Positions 17,031 to 26,618 of a stretch of 64,000 nucleotides of DNA are shown here, piece by piece (within the stretch, counting starts at the first letter, position 1; each line of letters starts with the position of its first letter). Under the pieces are notes generated by a model, which saw only the letters and a list, made by a program, of their open reading frames with translations, searched no databases and had not been told where the DNA came from. The stretch comes from Corynebacterium freneyi (GTDB lineage: Bacteria; Actinomycetota; Actinomycetes; Mycobacteriales; Mycobacteriaceae): contig NZ_CP047357.1 of assembly GCF_030408835.1 (NCBI RefSeq), positions 2,108,001 to 2,172,000 on the forward strand, in the 5' to 3' direction. The translations under genes were made by a program, and so were the position numbers.

Positions 17031-18489
17031 GGCTCATCCGGATCTGGAGTGCGTAATTAGCGGGAAGTGATATGTCGGGGTGGCACAACATGTAGGGGCC
17101 CTGGCCGGTACAAGATGAGAGTTACCACACAACCATCTGACCGAACCAGGACCCTACGATGCAGCCTACGTTCAACCTCGTCGCCGACACCATTTGCCGC
17201 ACCGCGGAGCTGGGATTAACGATCACCGATGCCGCGGATGCCGGCGAGTTCACGGTCATCAGTGCTCGTCCCATCGACTCCTGCGACAAGTGCCCGGGCT
17301 GCGGACACACAGGCCGGCTGCGTGATCACGTCGTGCGCCGGCTGACCGATCTTCCCGTCGTCGGCTTCCCCACCAGGTTGCAGGTACGCGTGCCGCGGTT
17401 CCTGTGCCTGAATCAGTCCTGTGCCCAGCGGATCTACCAGGGCGAACTGGCCTGCGCCGAACGCGGGCGCACCGTCACTCGCCGGGTGACCCGCTGGATT
17501 CTGCAACGGTTGGCGATCGACAAAATGAGTATCTCCGCCACCGCCAAAGCCCTGGGCTTGGGCTGGGACCTGGTCAACGACCTCGCCCTGGATGCCTGCC
17601 GGCACCTGGTCTATGACGACCCCGGCCACCTTGCCGGGGTACGCGTGCTGGGCGTGGACGAGCACGTGTGGAAGCACACCCACCGGGCCGGTGAGCCGGA
17701 CTCGTTCGTCACCGTGCTCGTCGACATCACCCCCGTCATCGACGGCGCCGGACCGGCCCGGTTGCTGGACATGGTCCCGGGTCGTAGCGCCGCGGTACTG
17801 AGCGATTGGCTCGGCCAGCGTGGGCAGGGCTTTCGCGACCGGGTCGAGGTTGTCACGATGGATGGGTTTGCCGGCTACGCCACCGCCACCAAACAGGCCC
17901 TGCCGCGGGCGCAGGCGGTGATGGATCCCTTTCACGTGGTGCACCTGGCCGCCGACAAGTTGACCGTGTGCCGGCAGCGCCTGCAGCGGATGACCACCGG
18001 GCGGCGGGGCAAGAAAAACGATCCGTTGTATAAGAACCGGAAAACCCTGTTGACCAGGATTGACTTCCTCACTGATCGACAGCATCGGCGACTCGAGCAA
18101 CTGTGGGCCACCGACGAAGACTACGTGGCTTTGGAGGTGACGTGGTCGGTGTATCAGCAGATCATCGCCGCCTATCAGTACCCGAAGAAAGCCGAGGGCA
18201 AGAAGCTGATGCAGAAGGTGATCAGCACGCTGCGTTCATCGACGATGCCGAAGGGGTTAGAGGAGATTAAGCAGCTGGGAAACACGCTGTACCGGCGCCA
18301 GAAGGACGTGCTGGCGTATTTCGATATCCGGCGCGTCCAACGGGCCCGTCGAGGCGATCAACGGGCGCCTGGAGCATCTGCGCGGCATCGCTCTGGGGTT
18401 CAAGAACCTCGGGCACTACATCTTGCGATCCTTGATCCACTCCGGACAGCTGCACACCAAGATCAACGCACTCTAAATCCTGAAGAGCC
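17031..18489 (+). mobile_element. ISL3-family insertion sequence, copy B
   Basis: Runs from GGCTCATCCGGATCTGGAGT at 17031 to the other inverted repeat ending GAAGAGCC at 18489. It is flanked by a perfect 8-bp target duplication, gcataaca (17023-17030 and 18490-18497), the size expected for this family. It is 1459 bp long and nearly identical to copy C. Its transposase is frameshifted by one inserted base. Confidence 0.95.
17159..18476 (+). pseudogene. ISL3-family transposase, copy B, frameshifted near the C-terminus
   Basis: Identical to the intact copy C transposase apart from one Ala/Thr change, up to DVLAYFDI. One extra C at 18328-18329 then shifts the frame, so the catalytic-glutamate region (NGPVEAINGRLEHLRG) is read out of frame and translation runs on to about 18673 instead of stopping at 18476. 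The N-terminal zinc ribbon (CDKCPGCGHTG, FLCLNQSC) and DDE segments GVDEHVWKH and VVTMDGFAGYA are intact. Probably inactive in cis but able to be mobilised by copy C. Confidence 0.9.
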
Positions 18490-18498
18490 GCATAACAA

Positions 18499-18565
18499 GG
18501 GCGGCCCCGGCGAACTCCGGGGCCGCCCTCAAGCGGCCGTTCAGCCGATCAGCCAGAGGCTGAAC
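18499..18565. terminator. Two adjacent hairpins, probable terminator region
   Basis: GGGCGGCCCCGG / CCGGGGCCGCCC (12-bp perfect stem, six-base loop, 18499-18528) is followed by GTTCAGCC / GGCTGAAC (18539-18565). They lie downstream of the minus-strand higB-higA-GNAT operon, beyond ychF-end copy e, and directly beside the IS copy B target duplication. Confidence 0.5.
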
Positions 18566-18576
18566 GACGCACTCGG

Positions 18577-18600
18577 CTACACGTTGAACTTGAACTCCAC
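18577..18600 (-). repeat. Displaced ychF 3'-end copy (e)
   Basis: Identical to copy d; encodes VEFKFNV-TAG on the minus strand. It is the copy nearest to the genuine ychF end and bounds the higBA-GNAT module on the left. Confidence 0.8.
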
Positions 18601-18662
18601 CGAATTCCGGCAGATACCAACCTCGGGGTGGAACGTGCGCAACATTCGTGCCCGAAAGCCCC

Positions 18663-19184
18663 TCAAAACCTAGATGATGCAGAGATCGTCAGGGCGTGCC
18701 TGCTGCTCGCGAGGCAGGCAACGACTTCCCCATGATTAAACAGGGGGGTGCGTTCACCCCAGAGCGCGGTCTCCTCCAGCGACAGAAAACCCCATCGCTC
18801 ATAGAAGCGACGAGTGCGCGCATATCCGGGATCTGGGTGCGAGGCTCCGAGAGTCTTCACCTGCAACAGCCGCACCTCACGGCGAACCGCTTCGTCTTCG
18901 ACGGCCCTGAGCATTGCCGTGCCGACGCCGGTCCCGTGCACTGACCGGTCGACGACGGTGAGGTGCACTTCAGCGACATGCGGAAAGTGGCGATCGATCA
19001 GCGTGACACCGACGACCGCTCCCTCGCTGTTACGGACCGTCCATGTCTCCTTGGAGCGAGCTGCTTCGAAGTACTCCTCATTGGATTGCGGCTGCGCGAA
19101 CCATTCGGGGACCGTGGCGAGCAACCTCGCGACATCCCCAGGCACCTGCCGGTCGAGCCCGGCAACCCATGCAGTGCTGCTCAC
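18663..19184 (-). CDS. GNAT-family N-acetyltransferase in the higBA operon
   Basis: A 173-residue acetyltransferase with the GNAT core: VGVTLIDRHFPHVAEVHLTV, the acetyl-CoA loop VDRSVHGTGVGTAML, and the late ARTRRFYERWGF motif. Its ATG (19184) overlaps the higA stop by four bases, so the three genes form one translationally coupled operon. The acceptor is unknown. It could be a passenger resistance or modification enzyme, or a third component of the toxin-antitoxin unit; tRNA-acetylating GNAT toxins normally pair with ribbon-helix-helix antitoxins, not HigA. Confidence 0.8.
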   Translation of the reverse strand: MSSTAWVAGLDRQVPGDVARLLATVPEWFAQPQSNEEYFEAARSKETWTVRNSEGAVVGVTLIDRHFPHVAEVHLTVVDRSVHGTGVGTAMLRAVEDEAVRREVRLLQVKTLGASHPDPGYARTRRFYERWGFLSLEETALWGERTPLFNHGEVVACLASSRHALTISASSRF

Positions 19185-19501
19185 GCGACCGCGAGAGGCG
19201 TGATAGCAGCGACCTTGTCGCGCAGCACTCGGCGCTCCAAGCGCAGCTCGTAGTTCGACTGCAAGTTCATCCAGAACTCCTCGGACGTCCCGAAGTATCG
19301 CGCCAGACGGATCGCCGTATCAGCGGTGATCCCCCGCTTGCCGTGCACGATCTCATTGATCCGGCGCGGCGGCACACCGATGGACACGGCGAGCCTGTTC
19401 TGCGTGATCCCGAAGCCCTCGATGAAATCCTCCATCAGGATCTCTCCCGGGTGAATCGGCTCGATCAGGTCGCTCTCAGTGGTAGTCGACGAGTTCGACA
19501 T
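19181..19501 (-). CDS. higA: HigA antitoxin
   Basis: A 106-residue XRE-type helix-turn-helix protein of the HigA/VapI group: HPGEILMEDFIEGFGITQNR, LAVSIGVPPRRINEIVHGKR, GITADTAIRLARYFGTSEEF, WMNLQSNYELR. It binds and neutralises HigB and represses its own operon. The start at ATG 19501 overlaps the end of higB by 26 bases, the usual toxin-first order of higBA. Confidence 0.9.
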   Translation of the reverse strand: MSNSSTTTESDLIEPIHPGEILMEDFIEGFGITQNRLAVSIGVPPRRINEIVHGKRGITADTAIRLARYFGTSEEFWMNLQSNYELRLERRVLRDKVAAITPLAVA

Positions 19502-19757
19502 TGTCCGCACCTCCCTCTCTCCAGACGAAGCAGAGACGCCATTGCGCGTTGACGCGGATGCTGTGCTGCCCACGTCGGTCGCCGACCAGACGCTCTAGGC
19601 GATTGCCAGGCGGAACCCGGAGGTCCTCGAGATCCTTCGCCGCATGGATCAGTTCGAGCTTCCGCAAGGCCGCCCGCTGCACCATCCGGTCGACTCGCTT
19701 GACATACTGCTCATGCCAGATGCGCTCGGTGTCCTTGCTGCCGAACGATCTGATCAC
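19476..19757 (-). CDS. higB: HigB toxin (RelE/ParE superfamily)
   Basis: A 93-residue HigB-type mRNA interferase: MIRSFGSKDTERIW at the N-terminus, HAAKDLEDLRVPPGNRLERL in the middle, and the conserved C-terminal GQHSIRVNAQWRLCFVW. GTG start at 19757. It lies 33 bases from the end of ychF and transcribes away from it, so its promoter must lie in the short gap or within the ychF 3' end. Confidence 0.9.
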   Translation of the reverse strand: MIRSFGSKDTERIWHEQYVKRVDRMVQRAALRKLELIHAAKDLEDLRVPPGNRLERLVGDRRGQHSIRVNAQWRLCFVWREGGADNVELVDYH

Positions 19758-19790
19758 GTCACCAGTGTATAACGGACACCGTCATTAACG

Positions 19791-20870
<1,080 letters not shown>

Positions 20871-21033
20871 GCGCCCCATCCTACGGGCCCGGCTTGGCTT
20901 TACGACGATGCGGTCTCCCCTGCTCCCGTCGAGGGACCCGGGATCGGGTGGGCGGCCCGTCGTCAAGCACTGCAACCGGGATGTCGGCGACGCCCGGAAG
21001 AGGGGGAAACCACCCACGACGCGACCACCCTAA

Positions 21034-21049
21034 TGTGACGGGGGTTACA
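21034..21049. promoter_or_regulatory. GlxR/CRP-type operator upstream of metPS
   Basis: TGTGACGGGGGTTACA matches the GlxR consensus TGTGA-N6-TCACA at nine of ten defined positions. It lies 121 bases before metP in the gap between divergent ychF and metP. GlxR is the global cAMP-type regulator of corynebacteria. Confidence 0.5.
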
Positions 21050-21169
21050 TTCTCCTGATAGAAACCATATGCTGTGACCATTCGGGGCGCATTCCACCGA
21101 ACATGTGTCACGAACCTTAAGATCGGCTGATAAAATCCAGCCAATTGTCCACCTGTCACTGGAGACACC

Positions 21170-22837
21170 ATGAGCAACCAGAAGACCGGCGCAGCCGGCA
21201 CGAAACAGGGCCGGGAGGTGTTCTCGACCCGGGCGGCGTTCATCTTCGCGGCCATCGGCTCCGCCGTGGGTCTGGGCAACATCTGGCGCTTCCCGTACGT
21301 CGCCTACGAATCGGGCGGCGGCGCGTTCCTGATCCCCTACCTCGTCGCACTGCTGTCCGCGGGCATCCCCCTGCTGTTCCTCGACTACGCGCTGGGCCAC
21401 CGCTACCGCGGCTCCGCCCCCAAGGTCTTCCGCCGCATCAAGTCCTGGGCCGAACCGATCGGCTGGATCCAGGTCGGCGTCGCGTTCTTCATCACCATCT
21501 ACTACGCGGTGATCATTGCCTACGCGGCCCTCTACGCCCTGAAGTCCGTCGGCAAGTCCTGGGGCGAAGACCCCGAAGGCTACTTCTTCGGGGACTTCCT
21601 GCAGCTCGACGCCGAGCCCCTGTCTTCCTTCGACTTCGTGCTGCCCATCACCGCCACCCTGCTGCTCGTGTGGCTCGTGGTGATCGGCATCCTCGCCCTC
21701 GGCGTGGACAAGGGCATCGGCCGCACCGCAACGTTCTTCATCCCCCTGCTCGCCGTGCTCTTCGTCGGCGTGGTCGTCTACGCCCTCACCCTCGACGGCG
21801 CGACCGACGGCCTCAACGCCTTCTTCACCCCGAACTGGGGCGCGCTGGCCGACACGTCGGTGTGGATCGCCGCCTACGGCCAGATCTTCTTCTCCCTGTC
21901 CATCGCCTTCGGCATCATGCTGACCTACGCGTCCTACCTCAAGCCCCGCTCGAACCTCTCCGGTTCGGCGCTGGTCGCCGGCTTCGCCAACTCCTCCTTC
22001 GAGGTCCTCGCCGGCGTCGGCGTCTTCGCCGCCCTCGGCTTCATGGCCGCGCAGACCGGCGTCGGCGTCGAGGAAGTCGTCACCGGCGGCATCGGCCTGG
22101 CGTTCGTCGCGTTCCCCGCCGTCATCTCCGAGATGAGCCCCGTCATCGGCCCGATCTTCGGCGTCCTGTTCTTCCTGTCGCTGGCCATCGCCGGCCTGAC
22201 CTCCCTGGTGTCGCTGGTCGAGGTCGTCATCTCCGCCGTCCAGGACAAGCTGAACCTGCCGCGCGTTGCCGCCGTGCTCTCCGTCGGCGGCGTCATGGCG
22301 CTGATCTCCATGCTCCTCTTCCCGACCACGTCGGGCCTGGTGACCCTGGACATCGTGGACAAGTTCACCAACAACGTCGGCATCGTCGGCGTCGCAATCG
22401 TCAGCCTCATCACGCTGGGCTGGGTCCTGCGCCGCGGCGACGAAATCGCCAACCACATCAACGCCGTGTCGTCGTTCCGCGCCGGCCCCCTGTGGAAGGT
22501 CTGCACCTTCATCCTCACCCCGATCGTGCTGGCCATCACCCTCTTCAACGAGCTGCGCGGCCTGTTCGCCGAAAACTACGAGGGCTACTCCAACGCCCAG
22601 ATCAACGTGTTCGGTTGGGGCGTCATCGCCTTCATCGTCGTGATGGCGTTCGTGCTCAGCGCCCTGCCGTGGGGCGGCACCCAATCCCTGTCGGGCCCGC
22701 CCGGCTCGGACTTCGGCGTCCCCGTCGGGCTCCGCACCGGCAAGAACGGCAACCCGGGCAACTCGCTGGTCAACGGTGGCCACCTGCCCGCCGCGTCGTC
22801 GACTGAATCCACCAACGACCGTTACGGAGAGAGGTAG
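21170..22837 (+). CDS. metP: Sodium-dependent methionine/alanine importer, large subunit (NSS family)
   Basis: Couples sodium entry to uptake of methionine and alanine, by analogy with MetPS of C. glutamicum. A 555-residue membrane protein of the neurotransmitter:sodium symporter family with 11-12 predicted helices. The family hallmark is GSAVGLGNIWRFPYVAYES in helix 1, followed by GGGAFLIPYL. ATG 21170 is preceded by CTGGAGACACC. The gene for a one-helix partner follows after four bases. A GlxR-like operator lies upstream. Confidence 0.9.
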   Translation: MSNQKTGAAGTKQGREVFSTRAAFIFAAIGSAVGLGNIWRFPYVAYESGGGAFLIPYLVALLSAGIPLLFLDYALGHRYRGSAPKVFRRIKSWAEPIGWIQVGVAFFITIYYAVIIAYAALYALKSVGKSWGEDPEGYFFGDFLQLDAEPLSSFDFVLPITATLLLVWLVVIGILALGVDKGIGRTATFFIPLLAVLFVGVVVYALTLDGATDGLNAFFTPNWGALADTSVWIAAYGQIFFSLSIAFGIMLTYASYLKPRSNLSGSALVAGFANSSFEVLAGVGVFAALGFMAAQTGVGVEEVVTGGIGLAFVAFPAVISEMSPVIGPIFGVLFFLSLAIAGLTSLVSLVEVVISAVQDKLNLPRVAAVLSVGGVMALISMLLFPTTSGLVTLDIVDKFTNNVGIVGVAIVSLITLGWVLRRGDEIANHINAVSSFRAGPLWKVCTFILTPIVLAITLFNELRGLFAENYEGYSNAQINVFGWGVIAFIVVMAFVLSALPWGGTQSLSGPPGSDFGVPVGLRTGKNGNPGNSLVNGGHLPAASSTESTNDRYGER

Positions 22838-22841
22838 CGCC

Positions 22842-23009
22842 ATGTCCGGAATCGCAATCATCATGATGGTTCTGTTCATCGTCATCATCTGGGGCGGATT
22901 CGTCACCGCGTTGGTGAGCCTGTCCAACAACCCCGACCACAGCAGCGGCGATCTCGGCAACCATCCCAACACCACCGACGAGGATCTCGCCGCCCTCGAG
23001 CAGCAGTAA
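22842..23009 (+). CDS. metS: Methionine/alanine importer small subunit MetS
   Basis: A 55-residue protein: one hydrophobic helix (IAIIMMVLFIVIIWGGFVTA) and an acidic soluble tail ending ALEQQ. MetS-type peptides are required by their NSS partner. Its start lies four bases after the metP stop and within reach of the GGAGAGAGG sequence at the metP end, so the two are co-translated. The 293 bases after it hold nothing I recognise. Confidence 0.85.
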   Translation: MSGIAIIMMVLFIVIIWGGFVTALVSLSNNPDHSSGDLGNHPNTTDEDLAALEQQ

Positions 23010-23302
23010 CCCTCGCCCACCAGGCAGGAGTCGCCCAACGTCCGCTCGGACCGAGTCGAACCTCCTCCCCGGGATTCGGTGGCCGCAAGCCACGCGGGTC
23101 GGCCGCACGTGCCAATCAGCATGTGCCGCCGGCCCGCCGCCGTTTCCGGGGTGCACGGGACGCAAGGTGCCAAGCGGGGCACGGACGTGCGGGGCCCGAA
23201 GCATGTGATGCCCCCTTCCCGGCAACGCACATTCCCCGCCCAACCCAACGACAACACGGCCGGGTTGCCGCGCCAAACGGGCCGTTGCCCCATAATGGCG
23301 GT

Positions 23303-24880
23303 GTGAGTAACGACGAAAAACGCGGAGATTCGCTCTCCCGCGACGACCGCGACATGATCGACGAGTTCATCGGCGCCGAACCCCTGCGCGCGGACGAAGC
23401 GCTGTCCGTGCCGGAGGACGAACTCGGCCCCACCGCCGGATCCGCCGATAACAAGGACCGCGAAGAGGAACGCGACGCGTTGATGTCCGAGTCCGACGAG
23501 GAGTTCGTCGACCGGGCCGACGTCATCGGCGAAGGCGCCCGCTGGTTCGCCGGCTGGTGCCTGCGCTTCCTCATCGTCTGTGCGGCGCTGTTCGTCGCCT
23601 TCACCGCGCTGGGCAAGGTGTGGGCCGGACTACTGCCGGTGCTGTTGGCGCTCATCGTGGCGACGGTGCTCGGCCCGCCGGCCGCGTTCCTGATCCGCCA
23701 CAAGTGGCCCGACGCCCTCGCCGCGATCGTTTCGCTGCTGGGCGCGATCGGCATCGTCAGCGGCGTCATCGCGCTCATCGCGCCGACGGTGCGGGCCCAG
23801 CTGCCGACGCTGAAGGACCAGTTCACGCAGGGCATCCTCGAGCTGCAGAATCTGGTCCAGGGCCCGCCGTTCAACGTCAAGGACGAGCAGCTGCTCGACC
23901 TTCTCGACGAGGCGACGTCGTGGCTGCAGGAGCGCTCGGGTGACATCGCCAACACGGTCTTCCAGGGCATCAGCGTCGTCGGCAGCGCCACGATCACCTT
24001 GGTGGTCATGCTGGTGCTGACGTTCTTCTTCATCAAGGACGGCCGCCACTTCCTGCCGTGGCTGCGTTCCATCGCGGGCCGCCGCCTGGGCTGGCACCTC
24101 ACCGAGGTGCTCACCCGGTCCTGGAACACGCTGGGCGGATTCATCCGCACGCAGGCCGTGGTGTCCATGATCGATGCGGTGTTCATCGGTTTGGGCCTGT
24201 GGCTTCTCGACGTCCCGCTGGCGTTGGTGATCGCCGTGATCACCTTCTTCGCCGGCTTCATCCCCATCGTCGGTGCCTTCACCGCGGGCTTCATCGCCGT
24301 GGTCGTCGCACTGGTGGCCAACGGCTTCACCACGGCGATCCTGGCGCTGGTCCTCATCATCGTGGTCCAGCAGGTGGAGGGCAACATCCTGTCCCCGATG
24401 CTGCAGTCGAAGGCGATGAACCTCCACGCGGCGATCGTCCTGCTGTCCGTGACGCTCGGAGGCACGCTGTTCGGCATCACCGGCGCGTTCCTTGCCGTGC
24501 CCGTCGCCGCGGTGCTCGCCGTGTGGCTGCGCTACCTCGGCGACCTGACGGACCTGCGCACGGGCGACAAGACCGCCGCGGACATCCAGTTCGCCACCGA
24601 AGCCGGATCCATTTCCGGTCTGCGGACGGAGGCCGCCGGCAAGGCGATGCGCGACCATCTCATGGCCCTGCGCCTCGGCGGGGGCTCGAAGGACGACGAG
24701 TCCGGCGCCGCCGATGGCACGGTCGCGGCGCCCGCGGGGAACGACGCCACCGGCGCAGGGTCCGCCGCCTCGGCGACCGCCCGGGCGAACGCGTCGTCGT
24801 CAAGCAGCGACGAAGGCCCCACCACGCGCGCCTTCAACCGCATCACCAGCGCGGTGACGGAGCGGTTCCGCAAACGCTGA
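23303..24880 (+). CDS. AI-2E family transporter (PerM-like)
   Basis: A 525-residue membrane protein. The N-terminal ~75 residues are acidic and soluble. Then come about seven or eight helices of the AI-2E/PerM family, with the conserved FFFIKDGRHFLPWLR, LGGFIRTQAVVSMIDAVF, FIPIVGAFTAGF and VQQVEGNILSPMLQSK segments, and a Ser/Ala-rich C-terminal tail. Family members export small molecules or act as Na/H antiporters; the substrate is unknown. GTG 23303 is chosen because CATAAT lies six bases upstream. Confidence 0.85.
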   Translation: MSNDEKRGDSLSRDDRDMIDEFIGAEPLRADEALSVPEDELGPTAGSADNKDREEERDALMSESDEEFVDRADVIGEGARWFAGWCLRFLIVCAALFVAFTALGKVWAGLLPVLLALIVATVLGPPAAFLIRHKWPDALAAIVSLLGAIGIVSGVIALIAPTVRAQLPTLKDQFTQGILELQNLVQGPPFNVKDEQLLDLLDEATSWLQERSGDIANTVFQGISVVGSATITLVVMLVLTFFFIKDGRHFLPWLRSIAGRRLGWHLTEVLTRSWNTLGGFIRTQAVVSMIDAVFIGLGLWLLDVPLALVIAVITFFAGFIPIVGAFTAGFIAVVVALVANGFTTAILALVLIIVVQQVEGNILSPMLQSKAMNLHAAIVLLSVTLGGTLFGITGAFLAVPVAAVLAVWLRYLGDLTDLRTGDKTAADIQFATEAGSISGLRTEAAGKAMRDHLMALRLGGGSKDDESGAADGTVAAPAGNDATGAGSAASATARANASSSSSDEGPTTRAFNRITSAVTERFRKR

Positions 24881-24979
24881 CTCGATTTCCGCGCCCGACA
24901 TCCCCCCGCCCGCGATTCCCCTCGCCCGACACACCGCGCCTCCGTCTCACCGCAGAGGCCAAACGGTAAGGTCTGGACC

Positions 24980-26362
24980 GTGTCCGATACCTCAACCCGC
25001 GCCAACCCGAACGCCACCCGACGTTCGGGACCGTGGCGACTGCCCATCTGGGCGCCGCCGCTGCTGATCCTGCTGGCGGGGCTCATCGGCATCCTCGGCG
25101 GGCTGCCCACCGGCAACATCGGCCTGCCGTACCTTCTTGCCTTCGCGGCGGCGGCGATCGTCGGCACGGCGCTGGTCGATCCCCGCGGGCTGGTCGTGAC
25201 CGTCGCGCAGCAGCCGCTGCTGTTCACCATCGTCACACCGGTCGTCACGTGGCTGATCGCCTCATGGTCGGATCCCTCCGTCGGCGGTACCACTGGCTCG
25301 ACGCCGACGAAAACCAGGCTGATCACCGCCGCATACCCGATCGTCCAGTACTTCCCGTGGATGGCGCTGATCCCGCTGATCTGCACGGCGATCGCCATCT
25401 GGCGATACCTGGACATCACGCGCGTCAACGCGAAGACGGACAAGGAAACCCGCCGCGAAAACGCCCGCGTGCACAAGGCCGAGGAGGCCACCACCGTGTC
25501 GGCCACCCGCGCACGCAAACGGGTCGCCGAATCGGATGCGCGCGTGCGGCATGCACGGGGCAAGGATCCTTCACGACGACCCGCCTCCGAAATCATCCAG
25601 GCCGCCGAAGAAAGGCGCCGCCGGGCTGCGGAGCGTGCCCGAGCCGCCCAGGAAGCCCGCCGTGCGCAAAAACCGGCCCCCGCTCCTGCCGCGGAGCGCC
25701 GTGGTCCGGCGCGTCCGACCGAGCAGGAGGCGGAGCAGCAACGTCCGGTCCGCCGCCGGGATCCCCGCGCGGAACAGCGGATGATGGAACAGCGCGCCGC
25801 CGCCGGCCGCCCCGCCCCGCGCCGCGCCGATGAGTGGCGTGGCGACGAGCGCCGTGCAGGCCGCCCCGCCGATGAGCGTCGTTCCGATGGCCGTCGTGTC
25901 GACGAGCGTCGTGTCGAGGGGCGCCCCGCCGATGAGCGTCGTTCCGATGGCCGTCGTGTCGACGAGCGTCGTGTCGAGGGGCGCCGTGCCGGCCGCCCCG
26001 TCGACGACCGTGCCGCAGCTCATGCCGGCCGCCGGGACATCCAGCGCGCCGCCCGCCGCAGCGAGGATCCCCGCCGTGTCCGGCGCGATGCCCGCGACGA
26101 TCGCGGCGTGCGCGAGTACCGCTTCGACGACCGCCGTTCGGCGCCCCGTGGTGACCGTCGCGGCGCCCCTCGGGACGACCGCCGCATGGCTCCCCGACGG
26201 GACGATGTCCGACGCGATGATGCCCGCCGCGAAGACCGATACCGGGATGGTGCGCGTTACGACGGTCGTCGTGAAGCACACCCGGAACGCCGACGCGTGC
26301 GGGAATGGCCGCCGCGCCACGAACGCCCGCGGCACTCGCGCGACGACCTCCGCCGCGACTGA
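24980..26362 (+). CDS. DUF6542-type membrane protein with a long Arg/Asp-rich repetitive tail
   Basis: A 460-residue protein. The N-terminal part has four hydrophobic helices (about residues 23-145) of the DUF6542 type; genes of this kind sit between ispH and ychF in related genomes (Rv1111c position). The remaining ~300 residues are low-complexity and strongly charged (arginine, aspartate, glutamate, alanine), including two exact 20-residue repeats built on ADERRSDGRRVDERRVEGR. Function unknown; the basic tail could bind nucleic acid or the membrane surface. GTG start with TAAGGT seven bases upstream. Convergent with ispH. Confidence 0.75.
   Translation: MSDTSTRANPNATRRSGPWRLPIWAPPLLILLAGLIGILGGLPTGNIGLPYLLAFAAAAIVGTALVDPRGLVVTVAQQPLLFTIVTPVVTWLIASWSDPSVGGTTGSTPTKTRLITAAYPIVQYFPWMALIPLICTAIAIWRYLDITRVNAKTDKETRRENARVHKAEEATTVSATRARKRVAESDARVRHARGKDPSRRPASEIIQAAEERRRRAAERARAAQEARRAQKPAPAPAAERRGPARPTEQEAEQQRPVRRRDPRAEQRMMEQRAAAGRPAPRRADEWRGDERRAGRPADERRSDGRRVDERRVEGRPADERRSDGRRVDERRVEGRRAGRPVDDRAAAHAGRRDIQRAARRSEDPRRVRRDARDDRGVREYRFDDRRSAPRGDRRGAPRDDRRMAPRRDDVRRDDARREDRYRDGARYDGRREAHPERRRVREWPPRHERPRHSRDDLRRD
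25862..25981 (+). repeat. Two tandem 60-bp repeats inside the DUF6542 tail
   Basis: Positions 25862-25920 and 25922-25980 are identical, giving an exact in-frame duplication of 20 codons. It is likely to vary in copy number between strains by slippage without breaking the frame. Confidence 0.85.
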
Positions 26363-26424
26363 TTCACCGGCCGGCTCTCCGATATTCCGGGCCCTGCGCC
26401 GCCGGCGGCCCCCGCCCCACCCGC

Positions 26425-26564
26425 AAACCACGGGGTCCGAAACACGGGATCGCCCCTTTTAAAGCGCTAAACCACGGGGTCGGCATCGACCCCGTGGTTT
26501 GGACCCCGTGGTTTGGGTTCGGAGTGCTGAACCCGTGGTTTGGCGGATTTCGACCCCGTGGTTT
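26425..26564. repeat. Cluster of six 13-bp GACCCCGTGGTTT elements
   Basis: Two copies point left (26425-26437, 26469-26481) and four point right (26488-26500, 26502-26514, 26529-26541 with one change, 26552-26564). They fill the gap between the convergent DUF6542 and ispH genes. Confidence 0.85.
26469..26500. terminator. Bidirectional hairpin terminator between DUF6542 and ispH
   Basis: Perfect 13-bp stem AAACCACGGGGTC / GACCCCGTGGTTT with a six-base loop, A-rich before and T-rich after, so it can act on both convergent transcripts. Confidence 0.65.
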
Positions 26565-26618
26565 GGGCAAGGACGCAACGCCGGCGGGCGTCGTTCGTAC
26601 CCTGCCGGACCCCGACGT

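Noticed and set aside
23040..23110. tRNA-like GGTTCGACTC on the minus strand after metS
   Set aside because: The bases around the loop (GGAGG / GGTCC) do not pair as a T stem and no acceptor or anticodon arm can be drawn.
20963..23293. 776-codon open frame on the minus strand opposite metP
   Set aside because: It is the antisense shadow of the NSS transporter in high-GC DNA; composition is low-complexity and no family is visible.
26425..26564. CRISPR-like array of 13-mers
   Set aside because: Copies are in both orientations with irregular spacing and no spacers of constant length.
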